Assembly: GCA_963803295.1 (NCBI GenBank)
Contig: CAWDMC010000013.1
Location: forward strand, 124,001-188,000
Reading direction: 5' to 3'
DNA length: 64,000 bases
Origin: CAWDMC01 sp963803295
Lineage (GTDB): Bacteria; Acidobacteriota; Terriglobia; UBA7540
Shown one piece after another: positions 28,542 through 37,565 of the stretch. A program made the position numbers and the translations under genes. The number at the start of each line of letters is the position of its first letter. Positions within the stretch are counted from its first letter, which is position 1. The notes under the pieces were generated by a model. It was not told the DNA's origin. It saw only the letters and a list, made by a program, of their open reading frames with translations, and did not search any database.

Positions 28542-29526
28542 GTGACTCCTCGGTATAAACATACAAAGTTGATTCCTGAGGCTTGGGATCGGGACTGCCC
28601 TCGGCAAACGCAACTCCGGCCTCGACCTCACCATCGATTTCCGCGTCGATGGCCGCGAGCTCAGACTCTGAAGCTACCCCCTCTGAAATCAGCCGCACCC
28701 GATAACCCGCCACCGGGCAGAGCTTCCACCACTCCTGCTCTTCCTCGCGCGTTCGGTAAGGACGATGATCGGAGGCGCCATGTCCGAAGTAGCGATAGGT
28801 CTTGATCTCGAGGAGTGTGGGCCCCTCTCCAGCCCGGGCGCGGTCGACTGCTTCTGCGGCCACTTCCCGGACCGCCTCCACGTTCATTCCATCCACCGTG
28901 AAGCCGGGCATCGCGTAACCCTTGGCGCGATCCGCCAGGGTAGATGTTGCAGCCACGCTTCCGATGGGCGTCGAGAGCCCGTAGAGGTTGTTCTCGCACA
29001 CCCACACGATCGGCAAATGGAAGGCCTTCGACATGTTCAGCGATTCGTGAAAAGCTCCCTGGTTGGTAGCAGCATCCCCGAAGAAGCAGACCACAACCTG
29101 CTTGGTGCTCCGCTTCTGGATGGAAAGGCCCGCGCCCAGTGCAATGGGGAGACCGGCCCCTACAATGCCGTTCGCGCCAAGATTCCCCATCGTAACGTCG
29201 GCAATGTGCATCGATCCGCCGCGGCCACGGCAATATCCAGTCTCTTTACCGAATAACTCCGCGTACATCTTACCCATCGCCGCGCCCTTGGCCAGACAGT
29301 GGCCGTGCCCGCGATGCGTTGAGAGAATATAGTCGTCATTGTTCAAGATCGAGACCACGCCGACGGCGGACGCTTCTTCACCAATGCACAAGTGGGGCGA
29401 CATGCCCGTCAGCCGGCCGGCCTTATAGAGTTCGTGAGTCTTCTCCTCGAATTTGCGGATTCGCACCATTTGCCGGTAGAGTGCCTTCCGCGTCGAGGAG
29501 TCCAGCTTCGATTCAGAAATAGCCAT
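28534..29526 (-). CDS. TPP-dependent dehydrogenase E1 alpha subunit
   Basis: 330 residues. The TPP-binding motif begins FFGDAATNQGAFHESLNMSK and ends VWVCENN, with Ala where most members have Gly (GDG). The substrate-side HRGHGHCLAKGA and GRGGSMHI segments are standard. GAAGGATA precedes the ATG. Two hairpins, the first terminator-like, separate it from the SIS gene upstream on this strand, so expression of E1/E2 may be tuned separately from the RLP and SIS genes. Length matches pyruvate/acetoin-type E1-alpha of ~320-330 residues. Confidence 0.93.
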   Translation of the reverse strand: MAISESKLDSSTRKALYRQMVRIRKFEEKTHELYKAGRLTGMSPHLCIGEEASAVGVVSILNNDDYILSTHRGHGHCLAKGAAMGKMYAELFGKETGYCRGRGGSMHIADVTMGNLGANGIVGAGLPIALGAGLSIQKRSTKQVVVCFFGDAATNQGAFHESLNMSKAFHLPIVWVCENNLYGLSTPIGSVAATSTLADRAKGYAMPGFTVDGMNVEAVREVAAEAVDRARAGEGPTLLEIKTYRYFGHGASDHRPYRTREEEQEWWKLCPVAGYRVRLISEGVASESELAAIDAEIDGEVEAGVAFAEGSPDPKPQESTLYVYTEESRG

Positions 29527-29552
29527 CTGTATCCTTCAATAGGGTGACAGTA

Positions 29553-29575
29553 AGGGCGACCCTAGTGTTCGCCCT
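29553..29575 (-). promoter_or_regulatory. Hairpin in front of E1-alpha
   Basis: AGGGCGA (29553-29559) and TCGCCCT (29569-29575) are a perfect 7-base inverted repeat with a 9-base loop, about 27 bases before the E1-alpha start. It follows a terminator-like hairpin in the transcript and could be part of an attenuator or mask the leader. Confidence 0.4.
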
Positions 29576-29603
29576 GAAAAAATAAAGCCACGGTTGTGGT
29601 GGC
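29576..29603 (-). terminator. Terminator-like hairpin between SIS gene and E1-alpha
   Basis: On the minus strand GCCAC-(7-base loop)-GTGGC (stem bases 29587-29591 and 29599-29603) is followed directly by TTTATTTTTTC. The stem is short (5 bp) but GC-rich and the U-tract strong, so partial termination within the operon is plausible. Confidence 0.5.
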
Positions 29604-29633
29604 CCAAATCATGGCGTGGAGCAAAACGGGCGC

Positions 29634-30245
29634 CTATCCGATCAGTTCCTGGCGGCCCTGTACCAGCCGCTTCAGCTCATCGGCCACCATGTGATTGATC
29701 ATCAGGTGGACGTCTTCCACCTGCACCATCTTCTGGCAAGGCACTATGACATTGATATCAGCAATGGCCCGGGCCTTACCACCTTCAAAGCCGCTGTAAC
29801 AGATGGTCGTGGCGCCACGCTTCTTGGCTTCTTCGAAAGCCAGCAACACATTTCGAGAGTTTCCGCTGCCGGATATGGCGATTACCACGTCCCCGGCTTT
29901 AACCCAGTTCGCGACCTGCTCACTGAACACGTAGTCGTAGCCCATGTCGTTGCCGATGCCAGTCAGAAACGACACGCTATCGTTTAGGCACATGGTACGG
30001 AAGCGGAGATTATCGGCTACCACGGCTTTCTTGTCATCGGAAGTGATCGTGTGCTTGGCAAGATCGTTGATCATGTGGGCGGCGGTGTTCGCGTGACCGC
30101 CGTTCCCCATGGTGAAGATCCGGCCGCCCCGCTGGCAGCACTGCCAAAGGGCCTCGACCGTCTGTGCGATAGTGTCCCACGGCAACTTGTTGAGAAGGGC
30201 TTGCAGGTCGTGCGCATAAACTTTCAGGTTTTCTTCGTGGTCCAT
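29634..30245 (-). CDS. SIS-domain sugar-phosphate isomerase (GmhA-like)
   Basis: 203 residues. The fold is a single SIS domain: GGRIFTMGNGGHANTAAHMINDLAK at the N-terminal phosphate loop, VVIAISGSGNSRNVLLAFEE at the second loop, and the helix VEDVHLMINHMVADELK that carries the metal/His residues in sedoheptulose-7-phosphate isomerase. GmhA-like enzymes interconvert phosphorylated ketoses and aldoses. No other heptose-synthesis gene (gmhB, hldE, hldD) is nearby; instead it follows the RLP gene by 24 bases, so I infer that it acts in the same catabolic route. GGAGCTC precedes the ATG. Confidence 0.85.
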   Translation of the reverse strand: MDHEENLKVYAHDLQALLNKLPWDTIAQTVEALWQCCQRGGRIFTMGNGGHANTAAHMINDLAKHTITSDDKKAVVADNLRFRTMCLNDSVSFLTGIGNDMGYDYVFSEQVANWVKAGDVVIAISGSGNSRNVLLAFEEAKKRGATTICYSGFEGGKARAIADINVIVPCQKMVQVEDVHLMINHMVADELKRLVQGRQELIG

Positions 30246-30269
30246 AGGAAGAGCTCCCGTGTGTTCGAT

Positions 30270-31691
30270 TCAGTTCAGTCCATATCTCTGCTGGAGGGCG
30301 GCAGTAAGAGCCGCCAGGCCCTTACTCCGGGCAGTGGCATAAAGAGACTGGACATGCCCGTGAGGATCCTCGACGTCAATGGGTGCCTCGCCGCCGCGCC
30401 ACAGGTCGAGCGCCTGCCGCATTGCCTCAGCCCCGAGCTTCGGATCAGCGTGGCCGTCGGGTCCCACCACCGAGTTGATCGCCGATCCAGCGAGATAAAG
30501 GGCCTGGCCCTTGGGTAGGTGGGCGGCGACGTCGGCCAGATTCAGGATGATATTGCCCTGGTCCAGTCCTCCCGCCCGCGCGATCATCACCGGCTTAATG
30601 TGTCCCAGTGGTTTGGTAAGGGCTTCCTCGCATTTGCGCCACTCGAGTCCCTGCGGCCGCAATAACGGCTGGGCGGAGGTCAGGGGTGCGGTCTGCCGGA
30701 AATCAATTCCATCAAGGCGTCCCACGAAATCCAGCACTTCCCGCCAGACGGCGTTTGTTCTCGACGATATCCCACTGTTGTGACCATATATAACGGGCGG
30801 CGAGGCAAGATGGGAGGTGAGGTCGCGCACAAGCCGGACACTTCCGCCCGCAAACTGCTCGCTGAACATCAACCCGTTGACACCGGTTTCAAGCACACGC
30901 TCGACCGTTTCGGCCAGCGATTGAGGAGGCGACGTAATGTGAGGGGCAAAAATCAAACCGAGGCCGTTCCTCGCGGGGCCAAGACGCCGGATAACTTCCG
31001 CCGATTTTCGCGCCCGAGAAACCACGGGGCAATAGGACAGATCCGGGAGCAAGTTCTCATCTTCCTTGGCAAACAGGAAGAGGGTCTCACCCGCCACGCC
31101 CTCCACCAAGTTGGCAACTTCATCATCAGTGATGCCGGCGGTGGGCTTCAGGATCGTGCCGAAAGCAGGTTCACCGGCAGGCCAGTGCGTCAATTCACGG
31201 ACGCCGTCGCACCCATAGGCGGGACCGGGAAAAGTGGCCAGCACTCTTGCCGGAATCTTGATATCAACCAGCTTGGCTTCAGCGAACTCCCAAAGCCCGA
31301 AAACTCCTTCGCCGGCAGCAAGGTGAAGGATGTCGCTGGCGTAGTACTTACCGTCGCGGTGCTCGAAGAGCTCAGCAGGAAAGGCAACACGAGCCAGCCC
31401 GACGCGGTCAGACTCGTCCCAGGGAAGCACACCCGCCACCCGGCCCGTGCAGCGGTCGATGAGCGTGCCCGGCGTGGTGTGTTTGATCCCCGTCGTCATA
31501 TGATAGGAAATCGCCTTCCCGGCGGCGTTTAGGGAACTACCGCGGGTGCGGAGGAAGTAAGTCGCAACCAAGGCGTCGGGATCCTCAGGTGCATCGGCCC
31601 AGAAGGGTGACTCGTCATAGACGCGTTGACGAATCGCGGCCTCCCGCCGATCCACATCAATATCGATATCGCTATTATAGGGTGAGGTCAT
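30270..31691 (-). CDS. RuBisCO-like protein (RuBisCO large-subunit superfamily, not a carboxylase)
   Basis: About 473 residues. The N-terminal alpha/beta domain (LVATYFLRT) and the C-terminal barrel are both present. Barrel strand 2 has GTILKPTAGI, keeping the catalytic Lys of GTxxKP; strand 3 has LFLFAKEDEN, keeping the carbamylated Lys and Asp/Glu metal ligands of KDDEN. Later landmarks diverge: the HxHRAxHA segment reads YGHNSGISSR, and the mobile loop 6 with GTVVGKLEG is missing (DFRQTAPLTSAQPLL instead), so it should not fix CO2. Phosphate-binding glycines remain (ARAGGLDQGN, LAGSAINS). RLPs of this kind catalyse enolisation, isomerisation or decarboxylation of phosphorylated keto acids (e.g. 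in D-apionate breakdown). Start at 31691 is chosen by homology; no good ribosome site is visible, and a longer frame would overlap the regulator. Confidence 0.88.
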   Translation of the reverse strand: MTSPYNSDIDIDVDRREAAIRQRVYDESPFWADAPEDPDALVATYFLRTRGSSLNAAGKAISYHMTTGIKHTTPGTLIDRCTGRVAGVLPWDESDRVGLARVAFPAELFEHRDGKYYASDILHLAAGEGVFGLWEFAEAKLVDIKIPARVLATFPGPAYGCDGVRELTHWPAGEPAFGTILKPTAGITDDEVANLVEGVAGETLFLFAKEDENLLPDLSYCPVVSRARKSAEVIRRLGPARNGLGLIFAPHITSPPQSLAETVERVLETGVNGLMFSEQFAGGSVRLVRDLTSHLASPPVIYGHNSGISSRTNAVWREVLDFVGRLDGIDFRQTAPLTSAQPLLRPQGLEWRKCEEALTKPLGHIKPVMIARAGGLDQGNIILNLADVAAHLPKGQALYLAGSAINSVVGPDGHADPKLGAEAMRQALDLWRGGEAPIDVEDPHGHVQSLYATARSKGLAALTAALQQRYGLN

Positions 31692-31800
31692 AGAAGAGGT
31701 GGACAACCATTTTCGGGCAACGTTATGTTGAGTCCTATTTGGCGATAAGCATATTCTTCGCCCATTCAGGCAATACTCTAGCATGCTTCGAGCAGTAAGT

Positions 31801-32658
31801 CTACTCGCCTGACCGATGAGCGGCGTGGTGCAGGTCCACATTATCATCGGTTTGATCCTCATGCCCGCCTAGCAAGAGATCGATGCCCAGGGAACGAATC
31901 ACCTCGACGGCGTCCTCGGGCGGAGCTGAATCGGTGACGATGGTATGGACATCGGCCAGCGGGATCATGCTGATCAGAGTGGGTTTGCCGAATTTACTGC
32001 GATCCGTCAGCAAGATAACCTGTTCACTTCGTGACATGGCGGCTCGCTTGATTGGAACTTCTTCCACGGCGGATTGGGTCAAGGCCTGGTTTCGATAATC
32101 GATTCCGGCGCTACCGAGAATCATCTTGCGAAATCGAAATGACTTAATCGCGTCTTCCGCCATAGGCCCAACCAAGCTCGCGGTGTGTGCCAAAAAGCGG
32201 CCACCCACAACGTAAAGGGTGACGCCCCGGGCAGCCTGCAGGACCTGGGCAGCGGCGAGCGAGTTGGTAACGACAACCACGGCATTGTGGTTGACCAACT
32301 CCTCCGCCACCATGAATGCGGTTGTTCCGGCATCAAGAAAAACAGTGTCGCCACCCTTCACTAAGGCCGCAGCCGTCAAGGCGATGCGCCGCTTGGCCTC
32401 GGCATGGAAGTGCATGCGCAGGCCGAACTCGACCTCTACCCCGGTTCGCGATGCTTCGGGCTGTGCCCCCCCATGCACGCGGCGCGCCGCGCCCTGAGCC
32501 TCGAGTTTTTGCAGGTCCCGTCGAATCGTCGCCGGATCTGCATCGAGCTCTTTCGAAAGCTCACCAACATCAACGTATCCGCGCTCGAGAAGTAGCTCGC
32601 AGATGCGCTGGCGGCGGTCTAAGCCATCTATTCTCCTACCGTCCGGTCGTGTTGACAT
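31801..32658 (-). CDS. DeoR-family transcriptional regulator
   Basis: 285 residues. The N-terminal winged helix is typical (RRQRICELLLERGYVDVGEL, DPATIRRDLQKLEAQG, RRVHGGA). The C-terminal DeoR sensor domain has EAKRRIALTAAALVKGGDTV, LDAGTT, VVVVTNSLAAAQVL and LVGPMAEDAI; it normally binds a sugar phosphate. It is the promoter-proximal gene of the minus-strand run and lies divergent to the aldolase gene, so it probably represses both directions until the pathway intermediate accumulates. The operator should lie in 32659-32875, but I could not see a clear repeat. Confidence 0.92.
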   Translation of the reverse strand: MSTRPDGRRIDGLDRRQRICELLLERGYVDVGELSKELDADPATIRRDLQKLEAQGAARRVHGGAQPEASRTGVEVEFGLRMHFHAEAKRRIALTAAALVKGGDTVFLDAGTTAFMVAEELVNHNAVVVVTNSLAAAQVLQAARGVTLYVVGGRFLAHTASLVGPMAEDAIKSFRFRKMILGSAGIDYRNQALTQSAVEEVPIKRAAMSRSEQVILLTDRSKFGKPTLISMIPLADVHTIVTDSAPPEDAVEVIRSLGIDLLLGGHEDQTDDNVDLHHAAHRSGE

Positions 32659-32753
32659 GCGTTATAGTGCCTCTTGGTTAATTTGAGCTTTACGAGAGAA
32701 CAAAAGGGTACACCCAAATCAGCCCGGAAGGCTTGGTTTGTTAACTACGAGAC

Positions 32754-32783
32754 TTGTGGTGCAGCCCGTTTGAATATTATAAT
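32754..32783 (+). promoter_or_regulatory. Sigma-70-type promoter for the aldolase gene set
   Basis: A perfect -10 box TATAAT (32778-32783) lies 18 bases after TTGTGG (32754-32759), a partial -35 match. The start point would be near 32790, leaving a leader of ~85 bases before the aldolase TTG at 32876. The surrounding A/T-rich stretch stands out from the GC-rich flanks. Confidence 0.6.
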
Positions 32784-32875
32784 CGCACGCCTGCGCAAAG
32801 CAACTGCCCCGAAGGGACGTTCGGAGAGGAAAGGCTCTCGCAGAATCAACAGGCAGGCTGCCAGGAGATAAGAGA

Positions 32876-33727
32876 TTGAAGTTCCTTCCTATGTCGGACC
32901 TACTAAACCGCGCCGCTTCAGAAGGCTATGGTGTTCCGTCCTTCTGCGCCTGGAATGCAGAGAGCATGGAAGTGGTGTTGCGGACGGCCCAAAAGCTGAG
33001 AGCGCCGGTAGTCCTCATGAATGGACCAGGAGAATTCGGCCTGCTGAATCCTGTTGACCAGGGAGCTGTAGCACATGCTCTAGCCAAGCGTTTCGAGGTC
33101 ACGGCCGCTTTGCACCTGGACCACGGAAACTCGATCGAGCAGGTCGAGCAATGCCTCGCCGCCGGCTACACCTCCGTAATGTTGGACTATTCCACCCGGC
33201 CTTTTGCCGAAAACGTCGACGCCTTACGGCGGGTGGCAGCCATGGCTCATCCATTGGGCGTGACCGTTGAAGGCGAACTGGGATTAATCGGTCAGGTAGA
33301 TCAGGTCAGTGTGGAAGGTGGAAGCGAAACAACCCTTACCGATCCCAACATGGCGGCAGCCTTTGTCCAACAAACAGGCATCGATGCTTTAGCTGTCTCC
33401 ATCGGTAATGCTCACGGCCTTTACACGAAACTGCCGCAATTGGATTTCGAGCGCCTGGCCAAGCTCAGGGCCGCAACAAGCATTCCCCTGGTCCTGCACG
33501 GTGGCTCCGGCACACCTGAAGCCGATCTGCGGCGTGCGATCGGTTTGGGAATTGCCAAGATTAACGTGGCAACAGAATCTATTAACGCCGTCCGGCAATC
33601 ACTCCTGGACCAATGGAATTCGGAAAAGAATCTGTGGGCGCCAATCGCCCAAGCGAACGCCATGAAGGCGATGGCGAAGGTCGTCGAAAAGTGGTGCCAC
33701 TTGACCAAGGCGGCAGGCCGGGCATAA
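32876..33727 (+). CDS. Class II (zinc) ketose-bisphosphate aldolase
   Basis: 283 residues from a TTG start preceded by CCAGGAGATAAG. Class II aldolase (FbaA/KbaY/GatY) features are complete: GYGVPSFCAWNAESMEVVL, zinc site AALHLDHGNS, EGELGLIGQVD, NAHGLYTKLPQLDFERL, and LHGGSGTPEADLRRAIGLGI with the phosphate loop and INVATE. It should cleave a phosphorylated ketose to DHAP and an aldehyde. Tagatose/KbaY-type members look most like it in size. Located first in the rightward half of the RLP locus, so it may give the final C3 cleavage of that pathway. Confidence 0.92.
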   Translation: MKFLPMSDLLNRAASEGYGVPSFCAWNAESMEVVLRTAQKLRAPVVLMNGPGEFGLLNPVDQGAVAHALAKRFEVTAALHLDHGNSIEQVEQCLAAGYTSVMLDYSTRPFAENVDALRRVAAMAHPLGVTVEGELGLIGQVDQVSVEGGSETTLTDPNMAAAFVQQTGIDALAVSIGNAHGLYTKLPQLDFERLAKLRAATSIPLVLHGGSGTPEADLRRAIGLGIAKINVATESINAVRQSLLDQWNSEKNLWAPIAQANAMKAMAKVVEKWCHLTKAAGRA

Positions 33728-33751
33728 AGTCACGCTGGAGGCAAGATACCC

Positions 33752-35117
33752 ATGACCCCTATGAGCTTACAGGCGGAACTCTGCGAGGAGTTGAATTCGA
33801 TCCCGCTCCTGGACATTCATACTCACCTGGTTGATGGAAAGCTGGCAGCGCGCGGCTTGCATGACATTCTTTTTTATCACATGTCGGTGAGCGACCTCTA
33901 TGGGGCCGGCTGTCCTAGCGGTGCGCGGCTCACTCAGTACCCCGGCTGGCCAACCGAGGAGGAAGCACATCAGCGCATCCAGGAGGCATTGCCGTTTTTG
34001 AAGTACGTGACCAATACCAGCATCTCCTGGGGCATCCGCCTCGTGCTTGCAGATCTGTATGGGTGGAAGGAACCGGTGGACGCCGGCAATTGGCAGAGGC
34101 TCGACTCCCTGATCCGTGAGCGCGCCGATGATCGGGCCTGGCAGCGGGAAGTAATGCGACGTGCCAGCATCCAGCGCTACGGCACCGAATACGCTCGCCG
34201 CGAAACCGGTAAAGACCGGGACATCCTCCAGTATTCGCTCGAGTGGGCGTTCTTCACGCGTTGCCAGTGGGGCGAGTTTGATACGGCGCTTTATGAACTG
34301 GAACGCTGCTGGGGAAAAAAGCCGGAGAGCCCCAGCCCAATCGGGCAGCGGCGGACGGCCCTCGACTGAGCGCGTGATCCGATCGCTCGCAGACGTTCAT
34401 GCCGCCATCGATCATTACGTCGAGAACATTCCCTACGACGAGATTCTCTCCATGGCGACGCACATCTCTACTGATCTTGACCTGAGCCTGGTAACCGAGA
34501 AGGAAATGGTGGAAGCGTTGAACCGGCGAGCCCATGCTGGTGCGTGTGAGCGCGACATCTACGCTTCTTATATCAATGAGGCGTTTCTGACTGGCCTCGA
34601 AAAACATGCGTCCGAGTTTGTGTTTCAGTTCAGTTTCGGCGCAGAACCGCTGCCCTTCGAGACCAGCAGCCGTATGTCTCAACGCACGCTCGCGCAATTA
34701 GCCGAAATGGTGAGCCGGCATCCCAAGATACGCTTTCAGTGTCTCCTGGCGAGCCGCCACGCGAATCAGACGCTGTGCACGATGTGCCGGCAATTGCCTA
34801 ATCTTTCGGTAGCAGGCTATTGGTGGCTGAATTTCTTTCCTTCCATAATGAAGCAGGTAATGGAAGAACGGCTCGATATGGTCCCCTTAAATAAGCAAGT
34901 CGGTTTCTTCTCCGATGCCTACTGCCTCGAGTGGACATACGGCAAGGCCAGGATAGTGTGTAACCAGTTGGCCGCTGTTTTGGCGGAAAAAGTCGAATGC
35001 GGACAATACACGCGGAATGACGCCCTTGCGGTTGCCCGCTCGATTCTATACGAAACACCACAAGAACTGCTGGGCATGCAGCCTGCCGCCAGTGGTCGCG
35101 CCGCCCGGTCCTTGTAG
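33752..35117 (+). pseudogene. Uronate (glucuronate) isomerase-like gene with a one-base frameshift in an A6 tract
   Basis: The first part (33752 to ~34320) begins with MTPMSLQAELCEELNSIPLL and has the metal-binding DIHTHL of amidohydrolase-superfamily uronate isomerases. After a run of six A at 34315-34320 this frame ends at 34369. Skipping one A (net +1) gives ERCWGKSRRAPAQSGSGG and then continuous coding to 35117, with ASYINEAFLTGLEKHASEFV, RFQCLLASRHANQTLC and FFSDAYCLEWTYGKARIV, typical of the family. The whole would be ~455 residues, a normal length. The tract suggests a sequencing slip or phase-variable site; the classic -1 slip would give the wrong frame. Uronate isomerases convert aldo- to keto-uronates, a fitting entry step for the locus. 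Confidence 0.75.
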
Positions 35118-35174
35118 GCGACGATGCGGACCGCCAGGCACTTGTGCGATTCCTGATCAGAATGAGGAGGCGGG

Positions 35175-37526
35175 ATGACAAGGAGAACTGTGATCTGGTC
35201 GCCTCTGCTTTTGGCGGCCCGCCGGGCGTGGGCATTTTTATCCAGCGGCCCTGCCCCAAACAGCTTCGCCGGAGTCGAAGGCAACGCAGCAGCCGCGAAT
35301 GATCCCACGCCGGTCGTTCTTGAGAACGCCAATCACAAACTGGAATTCGACCCGAAAAGCGCGCGCCTGATCTCCTTCCGGGCCAAGCTTGCGCCAACCC
35401 AGGAGTTCGCAGTCTCGAGCGAGCAGATTCCGGCCTTTGTAATCCAATATCTAACCCGCGATCGGGAATTCCGCCAAATTGGTTCCACCGACACGACCCA
35501 GGTCAATGTTCAATCCGACGGGAAGACGCTGACAGCCGTCTTCGCAGGTCTCGGTGGACTGGACTTGGCAGCAACAGTGACGGTCCGGATCGCTAATGGC
35601 GATCCTTTGAGTTACTGGTCAATCGCCGTCCGCAACCACGCGGATCTCACAATCACTGATGTTCATTTCCCGATAGTCGTCGTCCCCTACAATTTGGGTG
35701 GCAAGCCCGGCTCCGAAGCCCTTTTACAGCCAGTTGCCACGGGACGTTTCTGGAATGCGCCGAAACCACAGGATCTCACTCTTGACAGTCCCCACGCCTG
35801 GCAATTCCTGCCGGAGAACGGAGATACACACCATTATCCCGGGCTTGTTTTCGCCCAGTTCCTCGCTTTCTACAACGACCGCGCCGGCATCTACATCAGC
35901 TGCCAGGACGACTCCGGATCGATCAAGCTGATCAAGCCGGTCCATAGCAGGTCCGGGGGAATCCGGCTCGGTTTCTCGCATGTCGGGGAATGGCCGGCGG
36001 TAGGAGAGAGAGAACTCGGATACAACGTCGTCTTGCGGGCTTTCAAGGGCGACTGGTACGAAGCGGCCGAACTCTACCGCGATTGGAGTCTGAAGCAACA
36101 CTGGGCCGCAACCCCGCTCCACAAACGCAAGGATGTACCGGACTGGCTGCTCGATTCTCCGCCCCATATTATTGTGCGAATACAAGGCGAGTTAGACGTC
36201 GGTCCCGCCACGCCCAATTCCGAGTTTCTTCCCTACCCGAAAGCGATTCCGCTGCTGGAGAAGATTTCCAAACGCATTGACGCCCCTCTGGTTGCCGTTG
36301 TGATGTCGTGGGAACGTCCCGGCCCTTGGGTGTATCCGGACTGCTTTCCTCCGGCCGGCGGCGACGACTCGCTGAAAGAGTTCACCGCGCTGGCTCGGGC
36401 GAGAGGGTGGCATGTCGGCAGCTTCTGTAATGGAACACGCTGGGTAACCCAGCACTTCTGGTCTGGATACGACGGCGACAAGTACTTTCGAGAGCAGCAG
36501 GGCGAGAAGACCGTCTCGAGAACGCACGATCAGCGAATGTGGGAGGAGAACTGGGCCCAAGACTGGCGTCCCAGCTATGCGTGCTGCCTCGGCGTCGCCA
36601 GGACGCGCGAGATCGCGCACGATTTCGTGCGCAGGCTTCTCGACGACGGGCTCGACTGGGTGCAGTTCTTGGATCAGAACGTGGGCTGCTCCACGTTTCC
36701 GTGTTTCGCACCGGATCATGGGCATCCACCCGCCCCCGGCAAATGGATGAACCGTGAGATGCAGTCGCTGCTCGACGGCTTCCGGCAGATTGCGAGCGAG
36801 GAGACGTCGAAGAGTAACGGCCAGCGGAGGTTCGCGTTTTCGGTGGAATACCCTCCGAACGAGTTCTTCATGCCCAATTTCCAGGTGTGTGACCAGCGGA
36901 TCGCGCCGCCCGGACACGCGCCCTACGGACGCCAGTTCTTTCCCCTCTTTAGCTTTCTCTACCATGAGTTCGTGGTGATGCAAGGTGGATTCGGTTCGGC
37001 TCCGGAGCCGTATCACATGCCGATCCGCAATGCTTACAATCTCGTGATTGGCGAAATCCCGGGCGGAGTTCTGACCGGCGACGGTTCGCTGCTAAACCGG
37101 GATACCTTCAACTGGGCACCATGGTCACCTCCGGTGGGTAGCAACGACGATTCTATTGCCATGCTTCGCAGCGCCACGGCACTTCGACGGGGAAAGGCCC
37201 GCGATTTTCTGGTGTTTGGCAGAATGCAGCGTCCGGCCAAACTACCCGCTGTCAAGACCATGCATTGGGAGAACGAAGGCGAGGTCCATAAGATATCAGC
37301 CGTCTTTCATTCCGCCTGGCAAAACCCCACAGGCCGCTTCGGTGTGGTCCTGGCTAACTGGACGAAAGAAACCCACGTTATCGATGTTACGGACTCGCGC
37401 CTCGGCAGACAGGTTGTCGAACACATCTCTGCCCAGGAAGTAAGGACGTCGGCACGCCAACTCGAGCGGGGAAGAATGTCGGTGTCGCTTCCTCCCCTAA
37501 GCTGTGCGTTAATTGAGGCTTTTTGA
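35175..37526 (+). CDS. Exported DUF6259-like glycosidase-related protein
   Basis: 783 residues with a short, imperfect export signal (TRRTVIWSPLLLAARRAWAF). An N-terminal beta-rich domain (LENANHKLEFDPKSARLISF) is followed by a TIM-barrel-like core with WEPGPWVYPD-like patterns (actual: SWERPGPWVYPDCFP), LDDGLDWVQFLDQNVGCSTF and a distal ISAVFHSAWQNPTGRFGVVL sheet. The overall order resembles DUF6259 proteins, which are related to glycoside hydrolases of clan-D type. Catalytic residues cannot be named with confidence. It sits between the isomerase-like and kinase genes on the same strand, and could feed the pathway by cutting the sugar from a larger glycan. Confidence 0.62.
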   Translation: MTRRTVIWSPLLLAARRAWAFLSSGPAPNSFAGVEGNAAAANDPTPVVLENANHKLEFDPKSARLISFRAKLAPTQEFAVSSEQIPAFVIQYLTRDREFRQIGSTDTTQVNVQSDGKTLTAVFAGLGGLDLAATVTVRIANGDPLSYWSIAVRNHADLTITDVHFPIVVVPYNLGGKPGSEALLQPVATGRFWNAPKPQDLTLDSPHAWQFLPENGDTHHYPGLVFAQFLAFYNDRAGIYISCQDDSGSIKLIKPVHSRSGGIRLGFSHVGEWPAVGERELGYNVVLRAFKGDWYEAAELYRDWSLKQHWAATPLHKRKDVPDWLLDSPPHIIVRIQGELDVGPATPNSEFLPYPKAIPLLEKISKRIDAPLVAVVMSWERPGPWVYPDCFPPAGGDDSLKEFTALARARGWHVGSFCNGTRWVTQHFWSGYDGDKYFREQQGEKTVSRTHDQRMWEENWAQDWRPSYACCLGVARTREIAHDFVRRLLDDGLDWVQFLDQNVGCSTFPCFAPDHGHPPAPGKWMNREMQSLLDGFRQIASEETSKSNGQRRFAFSVEYPPNEFFMPNFQVCDQRIAPPGHAPYGRQFFPLFSFLYHEFVVMQGGFGSAPEPYHMPIRNAYNLVIGEIPGGVLTGDGSLLNRDTFNWAPWSPPVGSNDDSIAMLRSATALRRGKARDFLVFGRMQRPAKLPAVKTMHWENEGEVHKISAVFHSAWQNPTGRFGVVLANWTKETHVIDVTDSRLGRQVVEHISAQEVRTSARQLERGRMSVSLPPLSCALIEAF

Positions 37527-37565
37527 GCTTGGGGTCCGATCACCATACAAGCAGAAGTTGAGGCC

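Noticed and set aside
29634..30245. LPS heptose biosynthesis gmhA
   Set aside because: No other heptose genes are near, and the gene sits tightly after an RLP gene; the catabolic role is more likely, so no gmhA symbol was assigned.
30270..31691. RuBisCO large subunit, i.e. carbon fixation
   Set aside because: Loop 6 and the HRAxHA motif are absent, there is no small subunit and no phosphoribulokinase; it is an RLP.
34315..34320. Programmed -1 frameshift at the A6 run
   Set aside because: A -1 slip from the upstream frame would enter the third frame, not the one that carries the homologous continuation; +1 (one base fewer) is needed.
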